From positions 248,001-312,000 of the forward strand of contig NZ_JASBVP010000007.1 in the NCBI RefSeq assembly GCF_029961025.1: a stretch of DNA of 64,000 nt, read 5' to 3'. Shown piece after piece: positions 51,301 through 59,954 of the stretch. The translations under genes were made by a program, and so were the position numbers. The DNA is from Mycobacterium sp. (lineage in GTDB: Bacteria; Actinomycetota; Actinomycetes; Mycobacteriales; Mycobacteriaceae). A model generated the notes under the pieces. That model was not told where the DNA came from. It saw only the letters and a program-made list of their open reading frames with translations, and made no database searches. The stretch's first letter is position 1. Each line of letters starts with the position of its first letter.

Positions 51301-52950
51301 CCCGACCCGCGAGGGCTTTTCGGTAGCCAGCCAGACGGTGAACAGCCCGCGGTCGGGGATCGCGCCGCCGGAGGTGACGGCCAGCCGCTGCGCGCCGGGG
51401 CGTGCGGTCAGGGTGGCGGTGTCGCGGTCGTAGACCAGCCGTGGCCGCAACTCGGCGAACTCCGTGGACGGATATTTGCCGCTGAGCAGATCCAGGGTCG
51501 CCTCGAATGCGCTGCGCGGCAGCGTGGCGAACGGCGCGCTGCGCCGCACGGTGTCGAACCAGCGCTCGACGTCCAGCGGCCCTGCCGCGGCCGCCGCCAC
51601 GGTGTGCTGCGCCAGGATGTCCAGCGGGTTGGTGGGCACCCGCATCGTCTCGATCTGCCCGGCGAGCATGCGTTGAGCGGTGACCGCGCAGCGAATCAGG
51701 TCGGTGCGGTGCTTGGGAAGCAGCACACCTCGGGAGGTTTCGCCGACCTGATGGCCGCCGCGGCCGATGCGCTGCAAGCCGCTGGCCACCGAGGGCGGTG
51801 CCTCCACCTGGACCACCAGGTCGACCGCGCCCATGTCGATGCCGAGTTCCAGGCTCGAGGTCGCCACCACCGCTTTGAGCCGGCCAAGTTTGAGATCCTC
51901 TTCGACCGCAGCGCGTTGCTCCTTGCTGACCGAGCCGTGATGAGCGCGCGCGAGCACCGGTGCGGCGCCGTAGGTTTGGCCGCTCCCCAAAAGCTGTGCG
52001 GGCGCGCCCCCCGCGACCTGGGGGTTGCTGACGACGGGTAACTCGACACCGCAGCGTTGGGCATGGATCTCGTTGAGCCGGGCGGTAAGCCGTTCAGCGA
52101 GTCGCCGCGAGTTGGCGAACACGATCGTCGAGTTGTGCGCTTCGATCAAGTCGGCTAGGCGGGCCTCGACGTCGGGCCAGAGGGTGTTGTTCGCCAGGTT
52201 TGCCATATCGGGCACCGGCACCTGCACGGTCAAATCGAGGGTTTTCGGCGATGGGGGCGCGACGATCGTCGTCGGGGATTGGCCGGACAAAAATCGCGCC
52301 AGCTCCCGCGGTGGGCGCACGGTCGCCGACAAACCGATCCGCTGTGCCGGGCGCTGCAAGAGATTGTCGAGGCGTTCCAGCGACAACGCCAGGTGCGCAC
52401 CGCGCTTGGTGCCGGCGATCGCGTGCACCTCGTCGACGATCACCGTTTGCACCCCGGCCAGGGTCTGGCGGGCGGCCGAGGTCAGCATCAAAAACAGCGA
52501 CTCCGGGGTGGTGATCAGCACGTCGGGTGGCCGGGCGACGAGCTGGCGGCGCCGTGCGGGCGGGGTATCACCCGATCGCACGCCGACACTGATCTGCGGG
52601 ACGGGCCGGTGCCGGCGCTGGGCGATTCGGGTAATCCCGGCCAGCGGCGTGCGCAGATTGCGTTCGACGTCGACCGCCAGCGCCTTGAGCGGCGACACAT
52701 ACAGCACCCGGGTGCCCGCAGAGCGTGCCGGTGCGCCGGCCGCCCGGCTCAGGCTGTCCAGGGCCCACAGGAACGCCGCCAGCGTCTTCCCGGAGCCGGT
52801 CGGCGCGATGACCAGCGTGTTGTGACCCTCGGCGATCGCCGACCAGGCGCCGGCCTGAGCCGGGGTCGGCGCGGGGAACGTGCCGGTGAACCATTCCCGC
52901 GTCGGTTCGGAAAACAGGGCCAGCGGGTCTGGCCGCGCTGCAGCGCTCAC
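48379..52950 (-). CDS. lhr: Large helicase-related protein Lhr (ATP-dependent 3'-5' DNA helicase)
   Basis: 1,523 residues, full length for Lhr. Walker A APTGSGKT (about 49-56), motif II DEVHA (about 170), motif III LSATVRPP, and motif VI QRIGRGGHQ (about 400). The long C-terminal half, with winged helices and a beta-barrel, is characteristic of Lhr. The core translocates on single strands and unwinds RNA-DNA hybrids; expression in mycobacteria responds to DNA damage. GTG 52950. Downstream nei is coupled. The 145 nt to the TetR gene show nothing further. Confidence 0.95.
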   Translation of the reverse strand: MSAAARPDPLALFSEPTREWFTGTFPAPTPAQAGAWSAIAEGHNTLVIAPTGSGKTLAAFLWALDSLSRAAGAPARSAGTRVLYVSPLKALAVDVERNLRTPLAGITRIAQRRHRPVPQISVGVRSGDTPPARRRQLVARPPDVLITTPESLFLMLTSAARQTLAGVQTVIVDEVHAIAGTKRGAHLALSLERLDNLLQRPAQRIGLSATVRPPRELARFLSGQSPTTIVAPPSPKTLDLTVQVPVPDMANLANNTLWPDVEARLADLIEAHNSTIVFANSRRLAERLTARLNEIHAQRCGVELPVVSNPQVAGGAPAQLLGSGQTYGAAPVLARAHHGSVSKEQRAAVEEDLKLGRLKAVVATSSLELGIDMGAVDLVVQVEAPPSVASGLQRIGRGGHQVGETSRGVLLPKHRTDLIRCAVTAQRMLAGQIETMRVPTNPLDILAQHTVAAAAAGPLDVERWFDTVRRSAPFATLPRSAFEATLDLLSGKYPSTEFAELRPRLVYDRDTATLTARPGAQRLAVTSGGAIPDRGLFTVWLATEKPSRVGELDEEMVYESRPGDVISLGATSWRITEITPDRVLVIPAPGEPARLPFWRGDDAGRPAELGRAIGAFTGELARLDRTAFDARCAALGFDAYAADNLWRLLQDQRRATAVVPTDTTLLVERFRDELGDWRVILHSPYGLRVHGPLALAVARRLRDRYGIDEKPTASDDGIVVRLPDTLPECGPDAGSSPPGAELFVFDPDEIDPIVTAEVSGSALFASRFRECAARALLLPRRHPGRRSPLWHQRQRAAQLLDVARKYPDFPIVLETVRECLQDVYDVPALTELMTGIAQRRVRVAEAETATPSPFAASLLFGYAGAFIYEGDSPLAERRAAALSLDTRLLAELLGRVELRDLLDPDVVAATGRQLQHLSPERAARDAEAVADLLRLLGPLTEQEVSERAGGADVGGWLAGLHAAKRALSVSFAGRTWWVAVEDIGRLRDGLGVAVPVGVPASFTEAVADPLGELLGRYARTRAPFTTAEAAARFGLGLSVTADVLGRLAADGLLVRGEFSADAVGEQWCDAEVLRILRRRSLAALRAQIEPVSTAAYARFLPAWQQVGAESASGIDGLAAVIDQLAGFPLPASAVEPLVLTARVRDYSPAMLDELLASGEVIWSGCGSISGNDGWIAFHTADCAPLTLAGGVPIEFTDAHRVILDTLAGGGAFFFRQLAQAAITEQELKTALWELVWAGWVTGDTFAPVRAMLSGGPGTRRRATPAHRQGHWGRRPPRLSRYSVAHAATRAADPTVAGRWSALPEPETDSTLRAHHQAELLLHRHGVVTKGAVAAEGLPGGFATLYKVLTGFEDAGRCQRGYFIESLGGAQFAAASTVDRLRGYLDEPGSLADPERPEHHAVVLAAADPANPYGAALPWPCPTAADDAGARPGRKAGALVVLVDGELAWFVERGGRSLLSFTDDPGANHAAAAALADLVGSRRVDSILVERINGVPVLQLRDSPSYAALVGAGFASTPRGLRLR

Positions 52951-53095
52951 CGGTCGCTCGGGTCAACCCACTGCGGCCCGTGGCGCGGCACCCGGGCCCG
53001 GCCGGTTACCGGGCCGTTCACCACCGGCGAGCGTGGCGAAAGCCGCCGGCGCGGGAGTTCTGAGCCGCTCGAGCCCGTCATGATGCGCGGAACGC

Positions 53096-53752
53096 TCAGC
53101 ACCGTTCGAGCGTCAGCGCTGCCGCCAACTGGGCCGGAATCCCGGGCACCCGGGAAACCGCGTCCAGCAGCGCGTGCGCGCAGGCGTCGGAAAGCTGGCC
53201 TGCGTCGGTAGCGAGGTCCATGATCCGCTGGCGGCACAACTCGAAGGTGAACGCCAGCCAGCCGTGCACCACCATCCGCAGGATGCGCTCGACTTTCGGG
53301 TCAAGCTCCATGTCGGGGCCCCCGATCTCGCTGATGCGGCTCATCACGTGTTCCAGCTGCCGGTTTTTGGCTTCGTCGTCGATACCGAGCAGCACCGGGT
53401 CCGAACGGCCGATGCCGACATAGGCGGCCCAGGCGGAGTGCGGGTGCTCTTGCTGATACTGCATGTAGGCGAGCACGCCGGTACGGACCTCGTCGAACAG
53501 TGTCTGGCCCGGCAGTGGCAGGTGGCTGGTGGCTTCGATCAACCGGTCGGCCTCGTCCTTGACGACCGCGGCGAAAAACGCCCGTTTGTCGGGGAAGTAG
53601 TGGTACATCAGCGCCCGCGACACCCCGGCACGCTCGGCGATCTCGTCGATGCGGACCTCATCGTAGGGTCGTTGGCCGAAAATCTCGGCGCCCAGCGCCA
53701 GCAACTCGGCACGCCGGTCGTCCGGGGTCAGCCGCCGGCGCCTCGCTTGCAT
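53096..53752 (-). CDS. TetR-family transcriptional regulator (Rv3295-like)
   Basis: 218 residues. N-terminal HTH: RRAELLALGAEIFGQRPYDEVRIDEIAERAGVSRALMYHYFPDKRAFF, a textbook TetR recognition domain. The ligand domain (about 75-210) is unassigned. ATG 53752 gives MQARRRRLTPDDRR, as in Rv3295; an in-frame start at 53785 is longer but not conserved. It lies upstream of lhr on the same strand. Confidence 0.9.
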   Translation of the reverse strand: MQARRRRLTPDDRRAELLALGAEIFGQRPYDEVRIDEIAERAGVSRALMYHYFPDKRAFFAAVVKDEADRLIEATSHLPLPGQTLFDEVRTGVLAYMQYQQEHPHSAWAAYVGIGRSDPVLLGIDDEAKNRQLEHVMSRISEIGGPDMELDPKVERILRMVVHGWLAFTFELCRQRIMDLATDAGQLSDACAHALLDAVSRVPGIPAQLAAALTLERC

Positions 53753-53821
53753 GACACCGATGTTAACGTGCCGGTGCTCGCCCACTACGCACTAGTGACA
53801 ATTTGACAATTTCTTATCAGG

Positions 53822-53863
53822 TTCTTACCGGCAAATTCTCACCGGCAGATTCTCACCGGCGGA
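53822..53863. repeat. Three tandem 14-bp repeats upstream of the TetR gene
   Basis: 53822-53835, 53836-53849 and 53850-53863 follow the unit TTCTCACCGGCAGA with one to three changes each. They sit in the 160-nt gap between the TetR start and the cutinase stop, in an otherwise A+T-rich stretch (TTGACAATTTGACAATTTC just before). Confidence 0.7.
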
Positions 53864-53912
53864 TCGGTGACCGTGCCCTGGTGGCTACCCGTCCAACGAT
53901 CACGCCGGGAAC

Positions 53913-54662
53913 TCAGCTGCCGAAACCTCCACCCGCAGACGGGGCGGGAAGGTCCCCGGTGCCCGGAGCCGTTGCGTTCAGCCGGCCGGCGGCAAAGGCG
54001 GCACCCTGGTCGACCATTGCACCGTCCTCCGCATAGCCCTGGTGGGCGGCGAAATTCATCCCGTCAGAGCACACCGGGTCCTCGGCAGCGCACAACTTGA
54101 TGGTCTTGGCCTGATAGGCCGGGCCGATGACGACCGGCGGCTCGCCGAGGAAGTTCATGGCCCGGGCGTTGGGCATGCCGAACAGGACGATCGCGGCGAC
54201 GTGATCGGCGACCTCGGGCGCCAGCGGTTTGGGTACGGTCGCGGGGTCGATTCCGTCGGGCACCGCCGGCGAGGTGACAAAGCCCATGACGGCCGCACCC
54301 TGGGAGTACCCGCCGAGCACCATCTTGGTCTGGGGACAGCTCGATACCGTGGACACCAGGTGAGCACCGGCGTCCTTAATCCCCTCGATGCCGGTGTCCC
54401 AGTGGTCGCTGGCCGGGTAGTTGACCGGGTAGACGGCCATCGACTTTGCCCCCACGCGCGGGCGCAGCGAAGCGACGAACGCCTCTCCGGTGGGGCCCAG
54501 CCCGGGCGGCTCCCCGGTACCCCGGGCGAAGACGACGTCGATGTCCGGGCACGGCTGGGCGGACGCGGCCGGAGCCGCAAAGCCCGAGAGGGCCGGGGCG
54601 GCGAAGCCCCCCGCCGCGAGCATCGCACAGCCCACGAAACGACACAGGCGAGGTGTGGTCAT
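53913..54662 (-). CDS. Secreted cutinase-family esterase
   Basis: 249 residues from ATG 54662. Signal peptide (about 1-35, Ala-rich core ending near SAQP), then the cutinase fold: VVFARGTGEPPGLG, nucleophile GGYSQGAAVM (Ser about 124), DPVCSDG carrying the acidic residue, and His in FAAHQGY. Paired cysteines (CPDID/SSCP and CAAEDPVC) match family disulphides. Substrate is a lipid ester rather than plant cutin. In M. tuberculosis this interval holds Rv3294c; no cutinase is expected, so this gene looks like an insertion relative to it. The tail is Gly/Pro-rich. Confidence 0.88.
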   Translation of the reverse strand: MTTPRLCRFVGCAMLAAGGFAAPALSGFAAPAASAQPCPDIDVVFARGTGEPPGLGPTGEAFVASLRPRVGAKSMAVYPVNYPASDHWDTGIEGIKDAGAHLVSTVSSCPQTKMVLGGYSQGAAVMGFVTSPAVPDGIDPATVPKPLAPEVADHVAAIVLFGMPNARAMNFLGEPPVVIGPAYQAKTIKLCAAEDPVCSDGMNFAAHQGYAEDGAMVDQGAAFAAGRLNATAPGTGDLPAPSAGGGFGS

Positions 54663-54824
54663 GGCCGATGAGGTTCCCATGCACGCATGACCTTAAACCT
54701 GAAGTTGTCGAAATTCTCGGTAAAAGATTCTCGAACCCCGCTCTTCCCGCGGGACCTGTGGGGGTCACCGCACCGCCGCGGCTGACGGCGGGCGCGGACC
54801 ATTGCCGGACCGCCCGAGGACCAC

Positions 54825-56423
54825 TTAAAGGAAGCGCACACCCTGTGCCAGCGGTAACTCCGAGGAGTAGTTGACGGTATTGGTGGCTCGGCGCATATAG
54901 GCCTTCCACGCGTCGGAACCGGATTCGCGGCCGCCGCCGGTCTGCTTCTCGCCGCCGAACGCGCCGCCGATCTCCGCACCCGAGGTACCGATGTTGACGT
55001 TGGCGATGCCGCAGTCCGATCCGTCAATGAAGCGTTCTGCCTCGCGGATGTCGGTGGTGAATATTGCCGACGAAAGACCTTGTGGCACACCATTATTGAG
55101 CGAGATCGCTTCGTCCAGATCATCGTAGGTCAACACGTAGAGGATCGGTGCGAACGTCTCGGTCGCGACGACGGGCGTCTGTGACGGCATGCGCACCAGT
55201 GCCGGCGCCACGTAGTACGCGCTTTCCGGGAACCCCTCGTGCCGGCGTTCACCGCCGATGACCTCACCGCCGTCGGCGCGAGCCTGCTGCAGTGCCGCCA
55301 CCATGGCGTGATAGGCGGTCCGGTGGATCAGCGGCCCGACCAGCGTGCCCTCGGCCGACGGGTCTCCGATCGGCAGCCGAGCGTAGGCGGCGAGGACCCG
55401 GGCCACCACCTCGTCGGCCACCGAGCGGTGCACGAGCAGCCGGCGCAGGCTGGTGCAGCGCTGCCCGGCGGTGCCGGCGGCGGCGAACACGATGGCCCGT
55501 ACCGCTAAATCCAAATCCGCCGACGGCGTCACGATGGCGGCGTTGTTGCCGCCCAGCTCGAGCAACGCCCGGCCGAAACGCCGGGCGACCCGGGGGCCGA
55601 CCTGTTCACCCATCCGCACCGAGCCGGTCGCCGACACCAGCGCGATCCGGTCGTCGTCGACCAGCCGTTCCCCGAGGTCGCGGCCGCCCAGGACCACGCC
55701 GCTCACCTCCGGTGGCGCCTCGGCGTCCGCGACGGCCCGGGCGATCAGCGCCCGGCAGGCCAGCGCGGTCAACGGGGTCAGCTCGGAGGGTTTCCACACC
55801 ACGGTGTCCCCGCAGACCAGCGCCACCGCGGCGTTCCACGCCCAGACCGCGACCGGGAAGTTGAACGCGGTGATCACGCCCACCACCCCGAGCGGATGCC
55901 AGGTCTCTAGCAGCCGATGCCCGGGACGCTCGGAGGCGATGGTGCGCCCGTAGAGCTGACGTGACAGGCCCACGGCGAAGCGGCAGACGTCGATCATCTC
56001 CTGCACCTCGCCGAGGGCTTCGGAGGTGATCTTGCCCACCTCGATGGTCACCAGGGTGGCCAGGTCGTGCCGGTGGATGGTGAGCAGCTCGCCCAGTCGG
56101 TGCACCACCGCCCCACGCACCGGCGCCGGTGTGCGGCGCCACACCGAGAACGCTTGTGCAGCAGCGGCAATCGTGTCATCGGCCTGTTCCGGGGTGGTCT
56201 GGGCGACGGTGAACAGCACGTCGCCGGTGATTGGCGTGCGCGCCGGCAGCCCCGGGGCATTCGGGTCGCCGAGGCGATCGGGGACGCCGATCTCTTCGAA
56301 AACGCGCCGCACTCGGGCGCGTAATTCCTCCGCGGCGGGCAGCCGGTTGGTGCCCGCCCGCGAGCGATGCCGGTCGGGCGGTGAGCCCGAACCACGCCGG
56401 GCGCCCGGTTCGGTCGCGCTCAC
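54825..56423 (-). CDS. pcd: Piperideine-6-carboxylate (aminoadipate-semialdehyde) dehydrogenase
   Basis: 532 residues, aldehyde dehydrogenase family. AFNFPVAVWAWN and VVWKPSE bind the coenzyme, LELGGNNAAIV carries the catalytic Glu, and GTAGQRCTSLRRL the nucleophilic Cys. IGGAFGGEKQTGGGRESGSDAWK is typical of the C-terminal closure. It oxidises piperideine-6-carboxylate, the product of lat, to 2-aminoadipate. GTG 56423 with an AGGAGG site; divergent from lrpA across 45 nt. The N terminus to about residue 25 is variable, and Rv3292 of M. tuberculosis is missing next to it. Confidence 0.92.
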   Translation of the reverse strand: MSATEPGARRGSGSPPDRHRSRAGTNRLPAAEELRARVRRVFEEIGVPDRLGDPNAPGLPARTPITGDVLFTVAQTTPEQADDTIAAAAQAFSVWRRTPAPVRGAVVHRLGELLTIHRHDLATLVTIEVGKITSEALGEVQEMIDVCRFAVGLSRQLYGRTIASERPGHRLLETWHPLGVVGVITAFNFPVAVWAWNAAVALVCGDTVVWKPSELTPLTALACRALIARAVADAEAPPEVSGVVLGGRDLGERLVDDDRIALVSATGSVRMGEQVGPRVARRFGRALLELGGNNAAIVTPSADLDLAVRAIVFAAAGTAGQRCTSLRRLLVHRSVADEVVARVLAAYARLPIGDPSAEGTLVGPLIHRTAYHAMVAALQQARADGGEVIGGERRHEGFPESAYYVAPALVRMPSQTPVVATETFAPILYVLTYDDLDEAISLNNGVPQGLSSAIFTTDIREAERFIDGSDCGIANVNIGTSGAEIGGAFGGEKQTGGGRESGSDAWKAYMRRATNTVNYSSELPLAQGVRFL

Positions 56424-56468
56424 CTGCGGACCTCCTGGGGCGGGCCGTCGCTGCGATAGTCTCCGCCC

Positions 56469-56921
56469 ATGGGTGAGTCGCTCGACGACATCGACCGGAC
56501 GCTGGTGCGCGCGCTGGTCGCCAACGGGCGCGCCACGCTGGCGGAGTTGGCTTCCGGCACCGGGCTGTCGGTGTCGGCGGTGCAGTCGCGGGTGCGCCGG
56601 CTGGAATCACGCGGCGTGGTGACCGGGTATACGGCCCGGATCAACCCGGAGGCGGTGGGCAACCTGCTGTCGGCGTTCGTGGCCATCACCCCTCTCGATC
56701 CTTCCCAACCCGATGATGCGCCCGCCCGCCTCGAACAGTTCGAGGCGATCGAGTCCTGTCATTCGGTGGCCGGCGAGGAGAGCTACATCCTGTTCGTGCG
56801 GGTTGCGTCTCCGCGGGCGCTGGAAGATCTCCTGCAACGAATCCGCACGGCGGCAAACGTCCGTACCCGCAGCACCATCATATTGCACACATTTTTCAGC
56901 GGACGCCAATATATACCGTAA
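56469..56921 (+). CDS. lrpA: Lrp/AsnC-family regulator of lysine catabolism
   Basis: 150 residues. N-terminal HTH (DDIDRTLVRALVANGRATLAELASGTGLSVSAVQSRVRRLESRGVV) followed by a RAM domain (about 65-140) that binds amino acid effectors. Divergent from pcd and 53 nt upstream of lat, so it likely controls both. In M. tuberculosis LrpA binds the lat upstream region. ATG 56469. The lrpA-lat gap is A+T-rich, as expected of Lrp sites. Confidence 0.92.
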   Translation: MGESLDDIDRTLVRALVANGRATLAELASGTGLSVSAVQSRVRRLESRGVVTGYTARINPEAVGNLLSAFVAITPLDPSQPDDAPARLEQFEAIESCHSVAGEESYILFVRVASPRALEDLLQRIRTAANVRTRSTIILHTFFSGRQYIP

Positions 56922-56962
56922 CCTTTCCTGGACAATCGTTAATATTCCGTAAAAAACCGCGC

Positions 56963-56974
56963 TATCATGGTTTT
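56963..56974 (+). promoter_or_regulatory. Likely leaderless promoter of lat
   Basis: TATCAT (56963-56968) lies six bases before the lat ATG, in an A+T-rich gap (AATATTCCGTAAAAAACC upstream). No Shine-Dalgarno is visible before the ATG. Together these point to leaderless transcription starting at or next to the ATG. Confidence 0.5.
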
Positions 56975-58321
56975 ATGATTGCGGCAGCGGCGGTCGATCG
57001 GGACATCCGACCGGGTCAGGTTCGTGCGGTGCTGTCCCGCAGTATGTTGCTCGACGGTCTCGACCTGGTGCTGGATCTGAACCGCTCGGCCGGTTCTTAC
57101 CTGGTCGACGCCCGTGACGGTCGTCGTTATCTGGATATGTTCACCTTCGTCGCATCCTCGGCACTGGGCATGAACCACCCGGCGCTGGCTGAAGACGAGG
57201 CGTTCCGAGCCGAGCTCACCGAGGCGGCGATCAACAAACCCAGCAACTCCGACGTGTATTCGCTGCCGATGGCCCGCTTTGTGCAAACCTTCACGCGGGT
57301 ACTGGGCGACCCGGCGTTGCCGCATCTGTTCTTCATCGACGGTGGCGCCCTGGCGGTCGAGAATGCGCTGAAGGTCGCATTCGACTGGAAGAGCCGGTAC
57401 AACGAGGCCCACGGCATCGATCCCACGCTGGGTACCCGAGTGCTGCACCTGCGCGGGGCCTTTCATGGCCGCAGCGGCTACACCCTGTCGCTGACCAACA
57501 CCGGATCCGTTGCCGTGGCGCGTTTCCCGAAGTTCGACTGGCCGCGCATCGACGCGCCCTATATCCGTCCCGGGCTGGATGGGCCGGGCATCGAAGCGCT
57601 GGAAGCCAAGTCGCTGCAACAGGCTCGCGCGGCGTTCGAGGCACACCCGCACGACATCGCCTGTTTCATCGCCGAACCCATCCAGGGGGAGGGCGGCGAC
57701 CGGCATTTCCGGCCCGAGTTTTTTGCCGCGATGCGTGAGCTGTGCGACCACCACGACGCCCTGTTGATCTTCGATGAGGTGCAGACCGGCTGCGGGTTGA
57801 CCGGAACCGCCTGGGCGTACCAGCAATTGGGGGTCGCACCTGATGTGGTGGCCTTCGGCAAAAAGACACAGGTATGCGGGGTGATGGCCGGGCGCCGAGT
57901 CGACGAAATCGCCGACAACGTGTTCGCCGTCCCTTCTCGGCTCAACTCGACGTGGGGCGGCAATCTCACCGACATGGTTCGGGCGCGGCGCATTCTCGAG
58001 GTGATCGAAGCCGAGGGACTGTTCGAGCACGCCGCCGAGCAGGGCCGCTACCTGCGCGCCCGGCTCGACGAACTGGCCGCCGGCTTTCCGGAACTGGTGC
58101 TCGACCCCCGCGGGCGCGGTTTGATGTGCGCCTTCAGTCTGCCGAGCACCGCAGCGCGCGACGAGTTGATCCGCCGACTGTGGGAGCGTCAGGTGATCGT
58201 GCTGCCCAGCGGCACCGACAGTGTGCGGTTCCGCCCGGCACTGACGGTGTCCCGCGGGGAGATCGACGCGGCGGTCGGTGCCGTCCGCGGCGCGTTGGCC
58301 GACATGCGATCGGCGGGCTGA
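56975..58321 (+). CDS. lat: L-lysine epsilon-aminotransferase
   Basis: 448 residues, class III PLP aminotransferase. Cofactor lysine in AFGKKTQVCG (Lys296 or Lys297), LLIFDEVQTGCGLTGTAW with the PLP Asp, and FIDGGALAVENALK binding the phosphate. Converts L-lysine and 2-oxoglutarate to piperideine-6-carboxylate and glutamate; high in starved M. tuberculosis. ATG 56975 is supported by sequence similarity and by the leaderless promoter. Partner genes pcd and lrpA lie just upstream. Confidence 0.94.
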   Translation: MIAAAAVDRDIRPGQVRAVLSRSMLLDGLDLVLDLNRSAGSYLVDARDGRRYLDMFTFVASSALGMNHPALAEDEAFRAELTEAAINKPSNSDVYSLPMARFVQTFTRVLGDPALPHLFFIDGGALAVENALKVAFDWKSRYNEAHGIDPTLGTRVLHLRGAFHGRSGYTLSLTNTGSVAVARFPKFDWPRIDAPYIRPGLDGPGIEALEAKSLQQARAAFEAHPHDIACFIAEPIQGEGGDRHFRPEFFAAMRELCDHHDALLIFDEVQTGCGLTGTAWAYQQLGVAPDVVAFGKKTQVCGVMAGRRVDEIADNVFAVPSRLNSTWGGNLTDMVRARRILEVIEAEGLFEHAAEQGRYLRARLDELAAGFPELVLDPRGRGLMCAFSLPSTAARDELIRRLWERQVIVLPSGTDSVRFRPALTVSRGEIDAAVGAVRGALADMRSAG

Positions 58322-58462
58322 TTTTTCGAAGGTTGCCGGCGGTAGTCGACGAATATGCGTGACGAACTCGGCGTCAGAGCACGGTTGCGCGCAGAATGGT
58401 ACTGATGCCGCCGGTCGGGCGATGACGCTGCGGACGGCCGAACCCGCAGAGAGGTTCCCAGG

Positions 58463-58849
58463 ATGCAAAGACCACGCGAGAGCTGGCCCGGCGACCCGCT
58501 GGGCCAGGAAAACGGCGAGGTCCAGGCGGCGGTCCGGTTCGCGGCCCTGGCCACCGTCGCCGGTGTGGGTTTTCTCATCCTGGCCGCGTTGTGGGTCAGC
58601 ACCTGCAGCGGGGAACTGAGCGTGGACACCGCGGCCTGTGGCAAACCCCAGCGGGTGCTGTTGGCGTTAGGGGCGCCGGCGATCCTACTGGGCTGCGGGA
58701 TCAGGGCTTTCGTGCGGACCTATCGGGTCTGGCATGAACGGGGCATCTGGTGGGCGTGGCAGGGCGCCGGATGGTTTTTGCTGATGCTGATGCTGTTGAC
58801 GCTTACCCTGGGTGTTCCCCCGATCGCGGGCCCGGCGCTGGGCGGCTGA
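58463..58849 (+). CDS. Small membrane protein (Rv3289c-like)
   Basis: 128 residues, three hydrophobic helices (about 24-45, 66-82, 98-120). Two cysteines (STCSG, TAACG) lie between the first and second helix and could form an external disulphide. It occupies the place of M. tuberculosis Rv3289c, next to usfY. Function unknown. ATG 58463 follows a GAGAGG site at about 58449. Confidence 0.75.
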   Translation: MQRPRESWPGDPLGQENGEVQAAVRFAALATVAGVGFLILAALWVSTCSGELSVDTAACGKPQRVLLALGAPAILLGCGIRAFVRTYRVWHERGIWWAWQGAGWFLLMLMLLTLTLGVPPIAGPALGG

Positions 58850-59089
58850 CGGCCGTCGGCGGTGCGCCGCTGGGCCGGGGCTGGGTCCGGCGTCGTTGTC
58901 GATGGCGGCTGCGCCCGCCCCCTACGTGGCGTGGCTTTCGGCCACCGCCGCGCGGGCCGAGCCGCACCGCCGCTCAGGCCGAGCTAAGGCCGCCGCAGCC
59001 GCCTAGCCGCGTTTACGATGACGGTGCCCCCGGCGGTGATCGGCCGCCAACCGCAGCCCGCTAACGGCAGCCAAATGGCGGCCCGGCTC

Positions 59090-59401
59090 TTAGCCGACGT
59101 GCTGGCGCGGCCGGCTCTCGGGATGCGCGGCATGCCATTGTGCGTCGATACGGGCCACGCGGCGGCGTTCCACGACACACCAGAGCGTTCCGGCAATCGT
59201 TCCGAGCACGGTGATAAGCCCCGTCGTCGCGAGCCACTCATAGTGTTCGTAGGCCGCAGCCGCGGCGGTGGCGATCATCCCGAATAACGCGACGACGAGC
59301 AGGATGAACCCGGGCCAGAGCAAATTGTCCTTCATCGTCATCCCGGCGTGCGGCAGCGTGGTCCGCCAGCGATCCGTCGGATCGTGATGCGTATCTCCCA
59401 T
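59090..59401 (-). CDS. usfY: UsfY-like membrane protein, in inverted orientation
   Basis: 103 residues: MGDTHHDPTDRWRTTLPHAG, then two hydrophobic helices (about 28-46, 55-75) and VVERRRVARIDAQWHAAHPE at the C terminus. It resembles UsfY, the protein encoded upstream of rsbW-sigF in mycobacteria. ATG 59401 has a strong GGAGGG site. In M. tuberculosis usfY is co-oriented with rsbW and sigF; here it is on the opposite strand, about 870 nt from rsbW. No SigF-type promoter was found upstream. Function is not known. Confidence 0.7.
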   Translation of the reverse strand: MGDTHHDPTDRWRTTLPHAGMTMKDNLLWPGFILLVVALFGMIATAAAAAYEHYEWLATTGLITVLGTIAGTLWCVVERRRVARIDAQWHAAHPESRPRQHVG

Positions 59402-59573
59402 CGGCTCCCTCCGTCCTCGGCGAGTGAGCAAATACTACTTCGGCGACGGACCCGACGAAATGCCTTGATTTAGCGGTGACCGGCGGATTTTACCGGTGAC
59501 CGGCGGTTCCGCCGCCGTGCAACGGCACTAAGCCGCCGTCCTGCAGGGTCCCGCGGCAGCCCGCGCCGGCTGG

Positions 59574-59954
59574 TCAGGCAGCGCCGGCCTCACCGCGAAC
59601 CAACACGTCGGGCACCGAGATCGCCCCGATCGTTGTGACCAGCCACACCACAACCGTGGTGGCCACCCACGACGCGATGCCGTCGATGCGAAGCCCTTCG
59701 GTGAGCGCCGAGGCGAGACCGAGGGCGACAACGGTGAGTGCCAGACCGGTTCCGCCGAGCATCAGCGACGCATAGGCACGAGGTAATTTCACGATCAACA
59801 GAGATAGGCCTGCCTGCGCCACCGCGAACAGCAGCGTTGCGACGATGAACCCCGACGCCGCTACCGCGACCCCGGGAACAACCCACGCCGCGACCAGGAG
59901 CCCCATCGCCCACGATCCCAGAAACACAACCCCACGCAGCAGGATTTGCTTCAT
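59574..59954 (-). CDS. Four-helix membrane protein, phage-holin-family-like
   Basis: 126 residues, four hydrophobic helices (about 8-30, 33-54, 62-85, 95-115). The MKQILLRGVVFLGSWAMGLLVAAWVVPG opening fits the Phage_holin_4-type/4-TM family of actinobacteria. Function unknown. ATG 59954. It stands between usfY and the sigF locus, on the same strand as usfY, with a 172-nt gap carrying two copies of GGTGACCGGCGG (from about 59474 and 59495). Confidence 0.7.
   Translation of the reverse strand: MKQILLRGVVFLGSWAMGLLVAAWVVPGVAVAASGFIVATLLFAVAQAGLSLLIVKLPRAYASLMLGGTGLALTVVALGLASALTEGLRIDGIASWVATTVVVWLVTTIGAISVPDVLVRGEAGAA

Noticed and set aside
59402..59480. SigF promoter upstream of usfY
   Set aside because: No GTTT-N15-17-GGGTA pair on the minus strand at a sensible distance.
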